This document shows positions 42,456 to 53,558 of a stretch of 64,000 bases of DNA, one piece after another; the stretch's first letter is position 1, and the number at the start of each line of letters is the position of its first letter. The notes beneath the pieces are model-generated. The model was not told where the DNA came from, did not search any database, and saw only the letters and a program-made list of their open reading frames with translations. This DNA comes from Streptomyces violascens (GTDB lineage: Bacteria; Actinomycetota; Actinomycetes; Streptomycetales; Streptomycetaceae), in assembly GCF_014649955.1 (NCBI RefSeq), contig NZ_BMUA01000025.1, forward strand, positions 1 to 64,000. Reading direction: 5' to 3'. A program made the translations under genes and the position numbers.

Positions 42456-43277
42456 TCAACAGGACGTCTGCCGTGGTGAGTCGAAAGGCATCCGCTCCCG
42501 ATCGACTGGCCCGAGGTGCCGCTGTCCGGCTCGGTCCACCGGGCAGGTCCCCGCCGTGCCGAACTCGCGAACGGCCTCGTCGACGATCGACTCAAGGCTC
42601 GCGTGGTGCGCGCCGCGCCAGTAGACGCGCTCGCAGGAGCTGCACTCGGCGAAGACGTCGTACGAGGTGCGGGTGCCGTGCTCCAGGCGCTCGCGCACCG
42701 TCTCCTTGTCGGCCTCCCGCAGCGGCGCGTTGCAGGCGGTGCAGCGCGTCCAGGGCGCCAGGGCCGGCGCGAACCGGCCGAGCACGTCCCGGAGCTGCTC
42801 GTCGGTTCGGTGGCTGTAGACGTACGCGCCGGCCCACAGCTCCCTGCGGTGCAGCAGCCCGCGGTCGCGGGACAGCATGACGCGCTGTTCCCGCGCGGAG
42901 AGTGCGGCGAGCGCCGGGTCCCCGATGTCCTCGCTCTCGTACGCCGCGTCGACGCCGAGCAGCCTCAACCGGCGTGCCAGCGTGCCGAGATGGACGTCGA
43001 GCAGGAACCGGAGCGGGGCGCCCGGCACCTTCTGCGGGCGCTCGACGGCGCGCACCTCGATGAACTCGCCCGCCACCGGGATGTGTGAGACCGGGACTTC
43101 GCGGCCGTCGGCGAGCAGCCGGCCGGCCTCGGTGAGCGGAACGCCCAGCGATTCGACGACGTGGCCGAGGGTGGACACGCCGTCGGTCACGACGGCGCTG
43201 TGCCCCTCGCGGCGCTTCGTCGGAACGAAGAGCCGCAGCTCAGGGGCGAAGTCGATATGGATCTCCGGTCCGTTCAC
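42456..43277 (-). CDS. Mut7-C RNase domain protein with ubiquitin-like N-terminus
   Basis: A 273-residue protein with two known parts. The N-terminal Mut7-C ubiquitin-like fold (about 1-80) has FAPELRLFVPTKRREG. The Mut7-C RNase domain (about 90-235) has FLLDVHLGTLARRLRLLGVD, MLSRDRGLLHR with acidic residues of a PIN-like nuclease, and a zinc ribbon with CTACN and CSSCERVYWRG. The family is named for the C-terminal part of the animal exonuclease Mut-7; bacterial function is not established, but RNA cleavage is expected. It is convergent with marR. Confidence 0.88.
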   Translation of the reverse strand: MNGPEIHIDFAPELRLFVPTKRREGHSAVVTDGVSTLGHVVESLGVPLTEAGRLLADGREVPVSHIPVAGEFIEVRAVERPQKVPGAPLRFLLDVHLGTLARRLRLLGVDAAYESEDIGDPALAALSAREQRVMLSRDRGLLHRRELWAGAYVYSHRTDEQLRDVLGRFAPALAPWTRCTACNAPLREADKETVRERLEHGTRTSYDVFAECSSCERVYWRGAHHASLESIVDEAVREFGTAGTCPVDRAGQRHLGPVDRERMPFDSPRQTSC

Positions 43278-43432
43278 GCGGCCAGGATCGCACTGCCGCG
43301 GGGGTGGGGGCCAGGGATTTCAGGGCGCGCACCGGTGCTCGCGCCGGAGCACCGGGGGCTCGCTCGTGGTGCGGGTATTCGCCAGGGGGGTGCCCGGTGG
43401 GCGCGGCCCGGCCATGCCGCGTCGGCTGTCCC

Positions 43433-44272
43433 CTACGGGCGGAAAGCGTCCGCGTTTTCGTCGGCCCAGGCCGCGAAGGTGCGGGCCGGGTGGCCGGTCA
43501 GCTCTTCGACGGCGGTGGTGACGGCGTCGGGGCGGCCCTGGTGCGCGGCGAAGTAGCTGAGCAGCGCGTCCGCGACGGTCGGGGGTATGAAGTCGGCCAT
43601 CGACTCCTTCCAGGCCGCGCCGCTCACGGCGTTGACACCGATCGGCCGTCCGGTGGCCTCGGCGACGACCGCGACCTGCTCGGCGGCGCTGAGGGACGCG
43701 GGCCCGGTGAGGTGGTAGGCGCGGCCGCGCAGTTCGGGCCTGGTGAGGACGGCGAACGCGGCCTCCGCGATGTCCGCCTCGTGGATGGGGCTGGTCTGCG
43801 CCTCGGGGTAGGGGAGGTCCACGGTGCCGGACGACTTGGCAGCCCAGGCCCAGCCGAGCGCGTTGCCCGCGAAGGCGCCGGGCTGCAGGAAGGTCGACTG
43901 GATGCCGGAACGTTCCAGGCCGCGCTCGACGGCCAGGTGCATGGCCGCGATGGCGTTCGTGTCGGCGTCGGGGTCGAGCACGGAGCTGGAGGAGAGCAGC
44001 GCTATGTGCTGGACCCCGGCGGCCTTCGCCTCGGCGAGGAACGGCTCGATGTGCTTCGGGTTGGCGTACAGGAAGACGGACTCGACGCCGGCCAGCGCGG
44101 CCGGGAACGTCGCCGGGTCGTCGAGGTCGAGGACGACGCGCTCCACGCCGTCCGGAAGGGTCAGCTTGTCGGGGCTGGCGGAGGCCGCGCGAACGGCGAG
44201 ACCGCGCTCGCGAAGCAGCGGGATGAGAGTGGCGGCGACCTTGCCGCGGCTGCCGGTGATCAGAACCGTCAT
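43433..44272 (-). CDS. NmrA-like NAD(P)-binding protein
   Basis: A 279-residue atypical SDR with the loop VLITGSRGKVAATLIPLLRE, ALLSSSSVLDPDADTNA and QPGAFAGNALGWAW. It resembles NmrA/YtfG-type NAD(P)H-binding proteins (quinone oxidoreductase or redox sensor). The SDR active-site YxxxK is absent. The ATG at 44272 was chosen at the start of the Rossmann fold. The upstream 376-base gap to the acetyltransferase gene holds one dyad (44510-44526) in an AT-rich patch. Confidence 0.83.
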   Translation of the reverse strand: MTVLITGSRGKVAATLIPLLRERGLAVRAASASPDKLTLPDGVERVVLDLDDPATFPAALAGVESVFLYANPKHIEPFLAEAKAAGVQHIALLSSSSVLDPDADTNAIAAMHLAVERGLERSGIQSTFLQPGAFAGNALGWAWAAKSSGTVDLPYPEAQTSPIHEADIAEAAFAVLTRPELRGRAYHLTGPASLSAAEQVAVVAEATGRPIGVNAVSGAAWKESMADFIPPTVADALLSYFAAHQGRPDAVTTAVEELTGHPARTFAAWADENADAFRP

Positions 44273-44509
44273 GGTGGAAATGCCTTTCGGGCAAAGGAAG
44301 TTGAGGGACTGCGGCAGTGCTGACACGCAAGGAACGAGCCTACGTCGCAGTCGCCCGGCCGGGCGGGTGCGGGCGTGGTGGGCGCGTGGTGCGGAGTCGG
44401 CCCGGGCGGGGGTCGCCCGGGCGCCGGCGGAGTGTCGGCAGGCCCGCCGGTGAGGTGTCGGCGGAATCCCGCCGGGCCGGGGCTTCGTCATTAAGCTGCA
44501 CCGTGCATA

Positions 44510-44526
44510 ATCTGTGTTACGCAGAT
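44510..44526. promoter_or_regulatory. Operator-like dyad in an AT-rich patch
   Basis: ATCTGTGTTACGCAGAT is a 17-bp dyad with one mismatch per arm, within an unusually AT-rich segment (44485-44535) between two divergent genes. It could control the NmrA-like gene, the acetyltransferase or both. Nothing else is seen in 44273-44648. Confidence 0.45.
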
Positions 44527-44648
44527 AAATATCCTCGACGAGGCCGCAGTAGTCAACCGCGTTTCGACGGGACCGGCCGGGGGGCGGGACTGGCAGGGCA
44601 GGGCAGGGTGGAGCGGCGCCGGGCAGGGCGGAGCCTTACCCTTCCCGC

Positions 44649-45080
44649 ATGAAGATCATTGACCTTGAGCCGGGCGATCCGCGTCTGACGGACGACCTGC
44701 TGCCGATACTCAGCGAACTCCGCCCGCACCTCACCGATGAACTCTTCGCCGAGATCTACGGAGAGGGGCACGCCCAGGGGCTGCGCTTCACCGCCGCGTA
44801 CGGCGACGACGGGGCCTGCGTCGGCGCCGCAGGATGGCGGATCGTCGTCAACACCAGCGCGGTCCGCAAGCTGTACGTCGACGACCTGGTCACGGCCGCC
44901 ACCGCCCGCTCCACCGGCGTGGGGCACGCCCTCCTCGCGCACCTGGAGGGTCACGCGAGGGCGGCCGGCTGCACCTCCCTCAACCTCGACTCCGGCACCC
45001 ATCGCACCGACGCGCACCGCTTCTACTTCCGCGAGCGCATGGCGGTGACGGCCTTCAACTTCGACAAGCGGCTGGACTGA
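44649..45080 (+). CDS. GNAT acetyltransferase
   Basis: A 143-residue GNAT-fold protein. LRPHLTDELFAEIYGEGHAQ starts it, RKLYVDDLVTAATARSTGVG contains the acetyl-CoA pyrophosphate loop (R-S-T-G-V-G), and FYFRERMAVTAFNF ends it. It should acetylate a small amine. Substrate not known. The start ATG has no strong ribosome binding site. Confidence 0.85.
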   Translation: MKIIDLEPGDPRLTDDLLPILSELRPHLTDELFAEIYGEGHAQGLRFTAAYGDDGACVGAAGWRIVVNTSAVRKLYVDDLVTAATARSTGVGHALLAHLEGHARAAGCTSLNLDSGTHRTDAHRFYFRERMAVTAFNFDKRLD

Positions 45081-45113
45081 TCCCGGCGGGCCAGGGCGGC
45101 GCCCCGCGTGGGG

Positions 45114-45653
45114 TCAGCCCCCGGCCTCCAGGTCCATCCGCCAGTCGTTGGAGCGGAGCGGCGTGCCCGGCGGGTACTCGAACTCGACCTCCCCGGCCCA
45201 CTCGAACCCGGCCTTGCGGCAGGTGGCGTTGGACGCGGCGTGGTCCACGGAAGGGTAGGCGTGCAGCCGGCGCCGGCCGCCCGCGGCACGGGCCTCCTCC
45301 ACGACCGCCAGGAGCGCCGCGACGGCCAGGCCGCGGCCCTGGAACTCGGGGAGGATGCCGTACCCCGTCTCGTACACCGCCTCGCCCTGCCATATGCGCG
45401 GCCAGTACCCGACCGATCCGACGGTCTCGCCCGTCCCGTCGAGGACGACCTTGAACATCCGGCCCTCGGTGGCCGGGCGGGCGCTCATCGCCCGGTACTT
45501 GTCGTGCCGGGACAGCACCTTCTCCTCGGACTCCGGGCCGCCGAGGTGATCCGTCATCTCCGGCGCGTTCTTCCTCCGGAGCAGGCCCAGGTCGCCGTCC
45601 GACCAGGCTTCGAGGCGGATGTGCGGGGGAACTTCACGGGTCGTGTCGCTCAT
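45114..45653 (-). CDS. GNAT acetyltransferase (RimJ/RimL-like)
   Basis: A 179-residue protein with ETGYGILPEFQGRGLAVAAL (acetyl-CoA loop QGRGLA), HAYPSVDHAASNATCRKAGF, which is the RimJ-type C-terminal signature, and GEVEFEYPPG. It is convergent with the other GNAT gene and 40 bases downstream of the AraC-type gene, with which it may share a transcript. Confidence 0.86.
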   Translation of the reverse strand: MSDTTREVPPHIRLEAWSDGDLGLLRRKNAPEMTDHLGGPESEEKVLSRHDKYRAMSARPATEGRMFKVVLDGTGETVGSVGYWPRIWQGEAVYETGYGILPEFQGRGLAVAALLAVVEEARAAGGRRRLHAYPSVDHAASNATCRKAGFEWAGEVEFEYPPGTPLRSNDWRMDLEAGG

Positions 45654-45693
45654 GTCGAAAACAGTAGACGCCGGGTCTGACAACGGCAGTTGA

Positions 45694-46518
45694 TCATGCG
45701 CGGGAGGCCCCGGGGCGCAGGGCCGAGGGCGGTGCGCCGAGCGTGGCGGTGAAGTCCCGTACGAGATGGGCCTGGTCGGCGTAGCCCAGCTCGGCGGCCA
45801 GCCGGGCCCAGTCGACGGCGTCGGTGGATTCGGCGTGTTCGAGGGCCTCGTGGATGCGGTAGCGCAAGACCACCCACTTCGGGCCGACGCCCACATGGGC
45901 GGCGAAGAGCCGTTGCAGGGAGCGCGCGGACAGCCCCGCCTCGCGGGCGAGTGCGTCGACCCGGCGGACCGTGCGGTCGTGGCGGATGCGGTCGACCAGT
46001 TCCATCGCGAGCTCCGCCTGAGGGTCGGGCCGTGGACCGAGACCGAGCAGGAAGGCGTCGAGGGCGGCGACCCGGCCCTCGTCCCGGTCCGGTGAGAGCA
46101 CCGCCGTGGGGTCGGCGGAGGGGAACACGGGGTCGGCTGGGATCACCCGGTCCGTCCACTCGGACACCGCGAACCCCGGCGCGAAGGGCCGGAACCCGCC
46201 AGGGCGGAACTGGATCCCGCACACCCGCCCGCGGCCCGCCAACTTCCGGGTGTCCAGGGCGAGTCCGACCCCCGAGAGCTCCAGGAAGTCGGGCCGGCCG
46301 TCGTCGTACCGCTGGAAGACCAGGTTGACGGACGGATGCGGCACCACGTGCGAGGCGTACGGCTGGGGCAGGTCCCAGTCGATCAGCCAGTAGTGCTCCA
46401 GGTAGGGGCGCAGCTCGGGCGCCGGATCATGGCGGCGGAACCGTACGTGCGCGAAGAGATCGGCGGCGTCGACGATGCCGCGGGTGTCGCGCCGCGGGCC
46501 GGAGTTCTGCGCTGACAT
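45694..46518 (-). CDS. AraC-family transcriptional regulator
   Basis: A 274-residue regulator. The N-terminal ligand domain (LEHYWLIDWDLPQPYASHVV, PSVNLVFQR, GIQFRPGGFRPF) is followed by two C-terminal HTH motifs (ALAREAGLSARSLQRLFAAH and AAELGYADQAHLVRDFTATL). It probably activates neighbouring genes, perhaps the GNAT gene that follows it by 40 bases. Confidence 0.88.
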   Translation of the reverse strand: MSAQNSGPRRDTRGIVDAADLFAHVRFRRHDPAPELRPYLEHYWLIDWDLPQPYASHVVPHPSVNLVFQRYDDGRPDFLELSGVGLALDTRKLAGRGRVCGIQFRPGGFRPFAPGFAVSEWTDRVIPADPVFPSADPTAVLSPDRDEGRVAALDAFLLGLGPRPDPQAELAMELVDRIRHDRTVRRVDALAREAGLSARSLQRLFAAHVGVGPKWVVLRYRIHEALEHAESTDAVDWARLAAELGYADQAHLVRDFTATLGAPPSALRPGASRA

Positions 46519-46620
46519 GGGCCGATCCTATGAAGCGGCCGCCTCCTTAGGAGGGTGGGCTCTGCGCTGAGCCGGTATCCCCTACGGGGTGGGTGGCCGT
46601 TTCCGGACCGGTCGCCTCCT

Positions 46621-47505
46621 TAAGAGGTCCTAACAAAAGCGGGTGCTGGTGTGTCTGTCGGCTTGGATGCTCGTTGGTGTGGGCAAGAGACAGTCGCGGC
46701 CGTGGGTTGTGTCGGATGAACTGTGGTCGCTGGTGGAGCCGTTGTTGCCGCAGCCGGGGCCTAAGCGGGTCGAGGGCAGGCCACGGGTGCCGGACCGGCA
46801 GGCATTGTGCGGGATCCTGTTCGTGCCGCATACCGGGATCCAGTGGGAGTACCTGCCGCAGGAACTCGGTTTCGGTTCGGGCATGACGTGCTGGCGGCGG
46901 CTGGCGGCCTGGAACGAGGCCGGCGTGTGGGACAAGCTGCACCTGGTGCTGCTCAGGAAGCTGCGGTCCGCCAGGCAGCTCGACTGGTCGCGGGCGGTGA
47001 TCGATTCCTCCCACGTCCGGGCGGCACGGCGGGGCCCAAAAGCGGTCCCAGCCCGGTCGACCGTGCACGGCCGGGCAGCAAGCACCACATCCTCACCGAC
47101 GCCCAGGGCATCCCGCTCGCGGTGTCGCTGACGGGAGGCAACCGCAACGACGTCACCGAGCTGATGCCGCTGCTGGACAAGGTGCCTGCGGTCGCCGGCC
47201 TGGTCGGCCGGCCGCGCAAACGGCCGGCCTTGCTGTTCGCCGACCGTGGCTACGACCACGACAAATACCGGGAGAAGGTGCGAATGCTGGGCGTGAGACC
47301 AGTGATCGCCCGCCGCGGCGTCCCACACGGCTCCGGTCTCGGCGTCTACCGCTGGGTGGTTGAACGCACCATCGCCTGGTTCCACGGCTTCCGGCGCTTA
47401 CGCATCCGCTGGGAACGACGTGATGACATCCACGAAGCATTCCTCGGCCTCGCCACCTGCCTCATCACACACCGACACATCCAACGCCTTTGTTAGGACC
47501 TCTAA
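46621..47505 (+). mobile_element. IS5-family insertion sequence (879 bp) with TAA target duplication
   Basis: The terminal inverted repeats are GAGGTCCTAACAAA at 46624-46637 and its exact complement at 47489-47502. TAA is present on both sides (46621-46623 and 47503-47505), the 3-bp target duplication. The element is complete and carries one transposase gene in two frames. Short length, 3-bp TNA target and frameshift fit the IS1031/IS427-type groups of IS5. Confidence 0.92.
46667..47496 (+). CDS. IS5-family transposase, two frames joined by -1 frameshift
   Basis: Frame 1 runs to 47131 and contains SDELWSLVEPLLPQPGPKR and IQWEYLPQELGFGSGMTC. The second frame runs to 47496 and contains GSKHHILTDAQGIPL, the DDE residue in LLFADRGYDHDKY, and the C-terminal WVVERTIAWFHGFRRLRIRW. 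The first Asp is in AVIDSSHVRA. The two join at the slippery heptamer C-CCA-AAA (47035-47041), the standard -1 frameshift signal, so a fused DDE transposase of about 276 residues can be made. A GTG at 46643 is an alternative start. Confidence 0.88.
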
Positions 47506-50084
47506 GGGGCAGACATCAGCCGGGCCCGTCGGGCGAACCAGTACAGCGCGCCCGCGTACAGGGCGAGCACCAGGGCGAGCAGCGGGTAGTAGGTCAGGGG
47601 CAGCGCGGTCATGCCGATGAGCGGGCCCAGGGGCGAGAGCGGAAGCAGCAGGCCGGTCAGCGCGAGAGCCCCGGCGGTGACCGGGATCCCGCCGCCGCGG
47701 CCCGTGCGCAGCAGGACCATGACCAGGGCCTGGGTCAGCAGGTTCTCCGTGAACCAGCCTGCGTGGAAGGCCGTTTCGGCCCGTGTGTCGCTCACCGCCC
47801 AGACGAGTACCGCGAAGGTCGCGAGGTCGGCGACGGCATTGAGCACGCCGAACCCGGTCACGGAGGCGAGGACTTCGCGCGGACGCAGCTTCAGCGGGCG
47901 GCGCAGCGCCCCGGCCTGCGGACGGTCGTAGGCGAAGGCCAGCTGGGCGGCGTCGAAGCACAGGTTCTGGACCAGGACCTGGGCCGGCAGCATGGGCAGG
48001 AACGGCAGCAGCAGACCGGCGGTCAGCATCGCGATGACGTTGCCGAGGTTCGAGGAGAGTGTGATACGCAAATAGCCCGCGATGGTGGCGCCGCTGCTGC
48101 GCCCCGCCACGATGGCGTGGTCGAGCGAGGTCAAGTCCTTCGCCGCGAGCACGACGTCCGCCGTCTCGCGGGCCACGTCCACGGCCTCGGGCGGGCAGAT
48201 GCCGACGTCGCAGGCGCGCAGGGCGGGCAGGTCGTTGACGCCGTCGCCGAGGAATCCGGTGACGTGTCCACGCTCGCGCAGGACCCGTACGATCCGGGCC
48301 TTCTGCTCGGGGGAGCAGCGGGCGAAGACAGTACTACGGTCGGCGAGTTCGCCCAGTTCGGCGTCGCTGAGGCCGTCGAAGGAGGCGGCGGTGAGGACCT
48401 CGCCGGGCTCCAGGCCGAGTTCGCGGCAGGCACGGGCGGCCGTGCCGGGGTGGTCGCCGGTCAGGACCTTCACGGCGACACCTCTGTGGAGGAGGGCGGT
48501 GAGGGCGTCGGCCGCCGTCTCCGCCGTCGCGTCGCGCAGCCCGACCAGCCCCTGGAGGGTCAGCCCGCGCTCGTCGGCGGTGGTGTACGGGCGGCGGGCG
48601 GCGGGCCGTTCGGCGAGCGCCACCGCGAGGACGCGCAGGCCGTCGGAGGCGAGGTGCTCGGCGAGCGCGAGTGCCCGCTCCCGTTCGTCGCCGGTGAGCG
48701 CGCACCGTTCCAGGACGTCCTCGACGGCGCCCTTGACCACCAGGGTGTGGTGGCCGAGCCGGTGCGGCGTGTTGACGACGGCGGTGGACAGGCGGCGCAC
48801 CGGGTCGAAGGGAAGGGCGTCGACGGCGTCGTACTCCAGGGCGTCCAGCCCCTGGGGGAAGCGTTCCTCGGCGGCGTCGAGGAGGGCTTCGTCGAGGGCG
48901 TCGGCGCCGGGCAGCTCGGCGAGCTGCAACGTCCACAGGCTGTTGACGGCGGCCCAGTGCAGCACCGAGTCGTCGGGGGCACCGGACGCGTCCAGCGCAC
49001 AGTCCAGGACCGGCCGGTCCTGGGTCAGGGTGCCCGTCTTGTCGAGGCAGACGACGTCGACGGCGCCCAGGTCGTGCAGCGCCGGCAGCCGCTTGACGAT
49101 CACCTGGTGGGTGCGGGCCAGCGCGGAGGCGCCCCGCGCGAGGGTGGTCGTCACGATGACCGGCAGCATCTCGGGCGTGAGCCCGACCGCGACCGCCACC
49201 GCGAACGGCAGCGTCTCCAGGCCGCGGCCGCGCAGCGCGGCGTTGGCCATGAGGACCAGCGGCGGCGTGAGCAGCATGAAGCGGATCAGGATCCAGGAGA
49301 CGCCGTACACCGACCGGTCGAAGGCGGTCGTGCGCCGGTCGTTGCCCGGCAGCCGGTCGGCCCGCGCGAACCGGGTGTCCGCGCCGGTCGCGACCACCAC
49401 GCCGGTGCCGCTGCCGGAGGCGACACTGCTGCCCTGGAAGCAGACTTCGGGCCGGTCGAAGTCCTGGGCGCCGATCGGGCGCGTCCGCGCCTGCGCGAAG
49501 GGCTCGTCCACCGGGTACTTGGGGACCGGCGCGGACTCCCCGGTGAGCGCGGCCTGATGCATCGTCAGGCCGGAGGCCCGCAGCAGCCGCAGATCCGCCG
49601 GTACGAGATCGCCGGGCGCGAGGCGCACCACGTCGCCCGGCACCACCTCGTCCACGGGCACCTCGCGCGCCACCGGCCCCGCGTCGTCGTCCGCCCTGCG
49701 CAGTACGGTCGCGGTGCTCGCCACCAGCTCCCGCAGCCCGGCCGCCGACCGGTCGGCGCGGTGCTCGCCGGCCGCCCGCAGCGCACAACTCACCACCACG
49801 AGGACCGCGATGACCCCGGCCGTGGCCCAGGCGGCGACCGCCGCGGAGACCAGCGCCAGGCAGGCGAGGACGGCCGTGAACGGGTCGCGCAGGCTGCGGA
49901 GAAAAATGATCGGGAGGGAGGGAACTCGGCGCGCGGGGAGGACGTTTTCCCCATACCGCGTGAGTCGTTTCTCGGCTTCCGACTCCACCAGCCCCCGGGG
50001 GCCGGAGCCGAGGGAACGCAGCAGCTGCAGAGGAGTGCTCCTTGACAACTGCAGAGTGGAGATCCGCTCAGGCGCCCAGGTCAC
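47502..50084 (-). CDS. Mg2+-type P-type ATPase (MgtA-like, P3B)
   Basis: An 860-residue P-type ATPase. It has the actuator TGESAPVPK, MgtA-like helix M4 GLTPEMLPVIVTTTLARGAS, the phosphorylated Asp in CLDKTGTLTQ, and the hinge FLGDGVNDLPALR. It has about 10 membrane helices and the P3B order of domains; it should import Mg2+, although the ion cannot be proved by eye. The start is the GTG at 50084, overlapping the ArsR gene by 17 bases. The IS ends inside its stop codon (47502-47504), turning TAA into TAG without changing the protein. Confidence 0.85.
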   Translation of the reverse strand: MTWAPERISTLQLSRSTPLQLLRSLGSGPRGLVESEAEKRLTRYGENVLPARRVPSLPIIFLRSLRDPFTAVLACLALVSAAVAAWATAGVIAVLVVVSCALRAAGEHRADRSAAGLRELVASTATVLRRADDDAGPVAREVPVDEVVPGDVVRLAPGDLVPADLRLLRASGLTMHQAALTGESAPVPKYPVDEPFAQARTRPIGAQDFDRPEVCFQGSSVASGSGTGVVVATGADTRFARADRLPGNDRRTTAFDRSVYGVSWILIRFMLLTPPLVLMANAALRGRGLETLPFAVAVAVGLTPEMLPVIVTTTLARGASALARTHQVIVKRLPALHDLGAVDVVCLDKTGTLTQDRPVLDCALDASGAPDDSVLHWAAVNSLWTLQLAELPGADALDEALLDAAEERFPQGLDALEYDAVDALPFDPVRRLSTAVVNTPHRLGHHTLVVKGAVEDVLERCALTGDERERALALAEHLASDGLRVLAVALAERPAARRPYTTADERGLTLQGLVGLRDATAETAADALTALLHRGVAVKVLTGDHPGTAARACRELGLEPGEVLTAASFDGLSDAELGELADRSTVFARCSPEQKARIVRVLRERGHVTGFLGDGVNDLPALRACDVGICPPEAVDVARETADVVLAAKDLTSLDHAIVAGRSSGATIAGYLRITLSSNLGNVIAMLTAGLLLPFLPMLPAQVLVQNLCFDAAQLAFAYDRPQAGALRRPLKLRPREVLASVTGFGVLNAVADLATFAVLVWAVSDTRAETAFHAGWFTENLLTQALVMVLLRTGRGGGIPVTAGALALTGLLLPLSPLGPLIGMTALPLTYYPLLALVLALYAGALYWFARRARLMSAP

Positions 50085-50439
50085 GAACGAGTCCTGAGGG
50101 TCCCGGCAGCTTCACGCCGCCGCCCAGCCGGGCCACCAGCCAGCGCACCATCTGAGCCACATCGGGGTCGTCGACGAGATAGACGACCCGGCGACCCTCC
50201 CGCCGGGACCGGACGAGCCCTGCGAGTTTCAGCTTCGCCAGATGCTGACTGACGGCCGGCAGCGCACCGCCGACCCTCTCGGCCAGCCCCGACACATCGG
50301 ACTCGCCGTGGCTCAGCGTCCACATGATGTGCAGCCGCGCGGGCGAGGCAAGGAGTCCGAAGACGCCCGCTGCCTCGCCGAGCACCTCGGCCGACGGGTC
50401 GGCGCTGCTCGTGGTCGTCACCGTCGTCTCCCGTCTCAT
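50068..50439 (-). CDS. ArsR-family regulator
   Basis: A 123-residue winged-helix protein: GLLASPARLHIMWTLSHGES, VSGLAERVGGALPAVSQHLA and GLVRSRREGRRVVYLVDD. It lacks the ELCVC cysteine motif of ArsR/CadC in the DNA-binding helix and has no His/Asp pair in the C-terminal helix like CzrA/SmtB. It either uses another site or senses something other than a metal. It overlaps the ATPase gene and should control it. Confidence 0.85.
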   Translation of the reverse strand: MRRETTVTTTSSADPSAEVLGEAAGVFGLLASPARLHIMWTLSHGESDVSGLAERVGGALPAVSQHLAKLKLAGLVRSRREGRRVVYLVDDPDVAQMVRWLVARLGGGVKLPGPSGLVRDLGA

Positions 50440-50489
50440 AGGCGTGGCGGCTGATGTCGCCCCCGGGCAGCCAGTCTAGGGGTGCCGGC

Positions 50490-52466
<1,977 letters not shown>

Positions 52467-52571
52467 GGGAGGTCCCCGGTGTCCTGAGGGCGCGGGGCCT
52501 GCCCGCCCAGGCGTGGACGGGCAGACCCGGCAAGGGAGTTGGAGCGTTCGTGGACGAGGGAGCCGCAGGGG

Positions 52572-53399
52572 TTACGGCTGCTGGAAGCCGGCGTCCTGGA
52601 GGATCTTCTGCGCCTCGGGGGTGGACAGCCACTTCACGAAGGCGGCCGCGGCGTCGGCGTTCTTCGAGGTCTTGAGGGTGGCGGCCGGGTACTTGGCGAC
52701 GGCGTTCTGCGCGTCCGGGATGTCGACGGTGTCGACCTTGCCCTTCGCGGAGGCGGCGTCGGTCTTGTAGACGATGCCCGCGTCGGCCTCGCCCAGCTCG
52801 ACCTTCGACAGGACGGCGCGGACGTTCGGCTCCTGGGAGACCGGCTTGACCGTGATCTTCTGGGAGTCGAGGACCTGCTTGCTGTAGCGGCCGACCGGCA
52901 CCTCGGGGGCCGCGAGGACGACCTTCAGGTTGGTGTCGGACAGGTTCTTGAGACCTTCGACCTTCTTCGGGTTGCCCTTGCCGGTGGCGATGACCAGGCG
53001 GTTCTTGGCGATGATCGACGAAGCGTTCACGTCGGCCTTCAGGCCGTCCATCGTCTTGGTGTCGGCGGTCACCAGGGCGTCGGCGGGGGCGCCCTGCTTC
53101 ACCTGGGCGGCGAGCTCCTGCGAACCGGCGAAGGAGAACTTCACGTGGGTGCCCGGGTGCTCCTTCTCGTAGGCTGCGCCCGCCGCCTTGAAGACGTCGG
53201 TGAGTGAGGACGCCGCGAGGACGGTGAGCTGGGCCGCCTTCGGCGCCGAGCCGGAACTCCCGGACGGGGAGGCGGTCTTGTCGCTTCCGCTGTCCTTGCT
53301 GCTACTGCTGCACGCGGCGGCCAGCGGGATGAGCAGGGCGGCGGAGACGACGGCCGCCGCGGCGCGGCGGCGCCGGGTGCTGAGAGCCATGACAGACAT
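52572..53399 (-). CDS. modA: Molybdate ABC transporter substrate-binding lipoprotein
   Basis: A 275-residue lipoprotein. The lipobox is IPLAAACSSS (Cys30). The ModA core starts LTVLAASSLTDVFKAAG (Ser ligand of the oxyanion), followed by SFAGSQELAAQVKQGAPADA, NRLVIATGK, and AGIVYKTDAASAKGKV with the Tyr ligand. It captures molybdate or tungstate outside the membrane and delivers it to the fused ModBC 105 bases downstream. AAGGAG lies 8 bases before the ATG. Confidence 0.94.
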   Translation of the reverse strand: MSVMALSTRRRRAAAAVVSAALLIPLAAACSSSSKDSGSDKTASPSGSSGSAPKAAQLTVLAASSLTDVFKAAGAAYEKEHPGTHVKFSFAGSQELAAQVKQGAPADALVTADTKTMDGLKADVNASSIIAKNRLVIATGKGNPKKVEGLKNLSDTNLKVVLAAPEVPVGRYSKQVLDSQKITVKPVSQEPNVRAVLSKVELGEADAGIVYKTDAASAKGKVDTVDIPDAQNAVAKYPAATLKTSKNADAAAAFVKWLSTPEAQKILQDAGFQQP

Positions 53400-53558
53400 G
53401 GGTGGTGCTCCTTCGGATGCTTGTCGAGCCGCGCCGGAGGTGAGGGCTTCCTCTGCTTGCTGCCTCGGTGGACGTCCGATGGCCGGATGTCCTGCGAGGA
53501 GCGGGGAGCGAGGAAGGGCGACGCCGCGGGGGACGTTCGTGAGTGGCCGGTTTTCGAC

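Noticed and set aside
46643..47496. The two-frame transposase as a degenerate pseudogene
   Set aside because: The frames meet at a canonical -1 slippery heptamer, and both ends and the target duplication are intact, so programmed frameshifting is the better reading.
47490..50045. An 851-codon plus-strand frame
   Set aside because: It is a shadow of the P-type ATPase on the opposite strand; it contains no domain.
47502..50084. The P-type ATPase as an IS-disrupted pseudogene
   Set aside because: The IS lies in the stop codon and a stop is kept (TAA becomes TAG); all functional motifs are intact.
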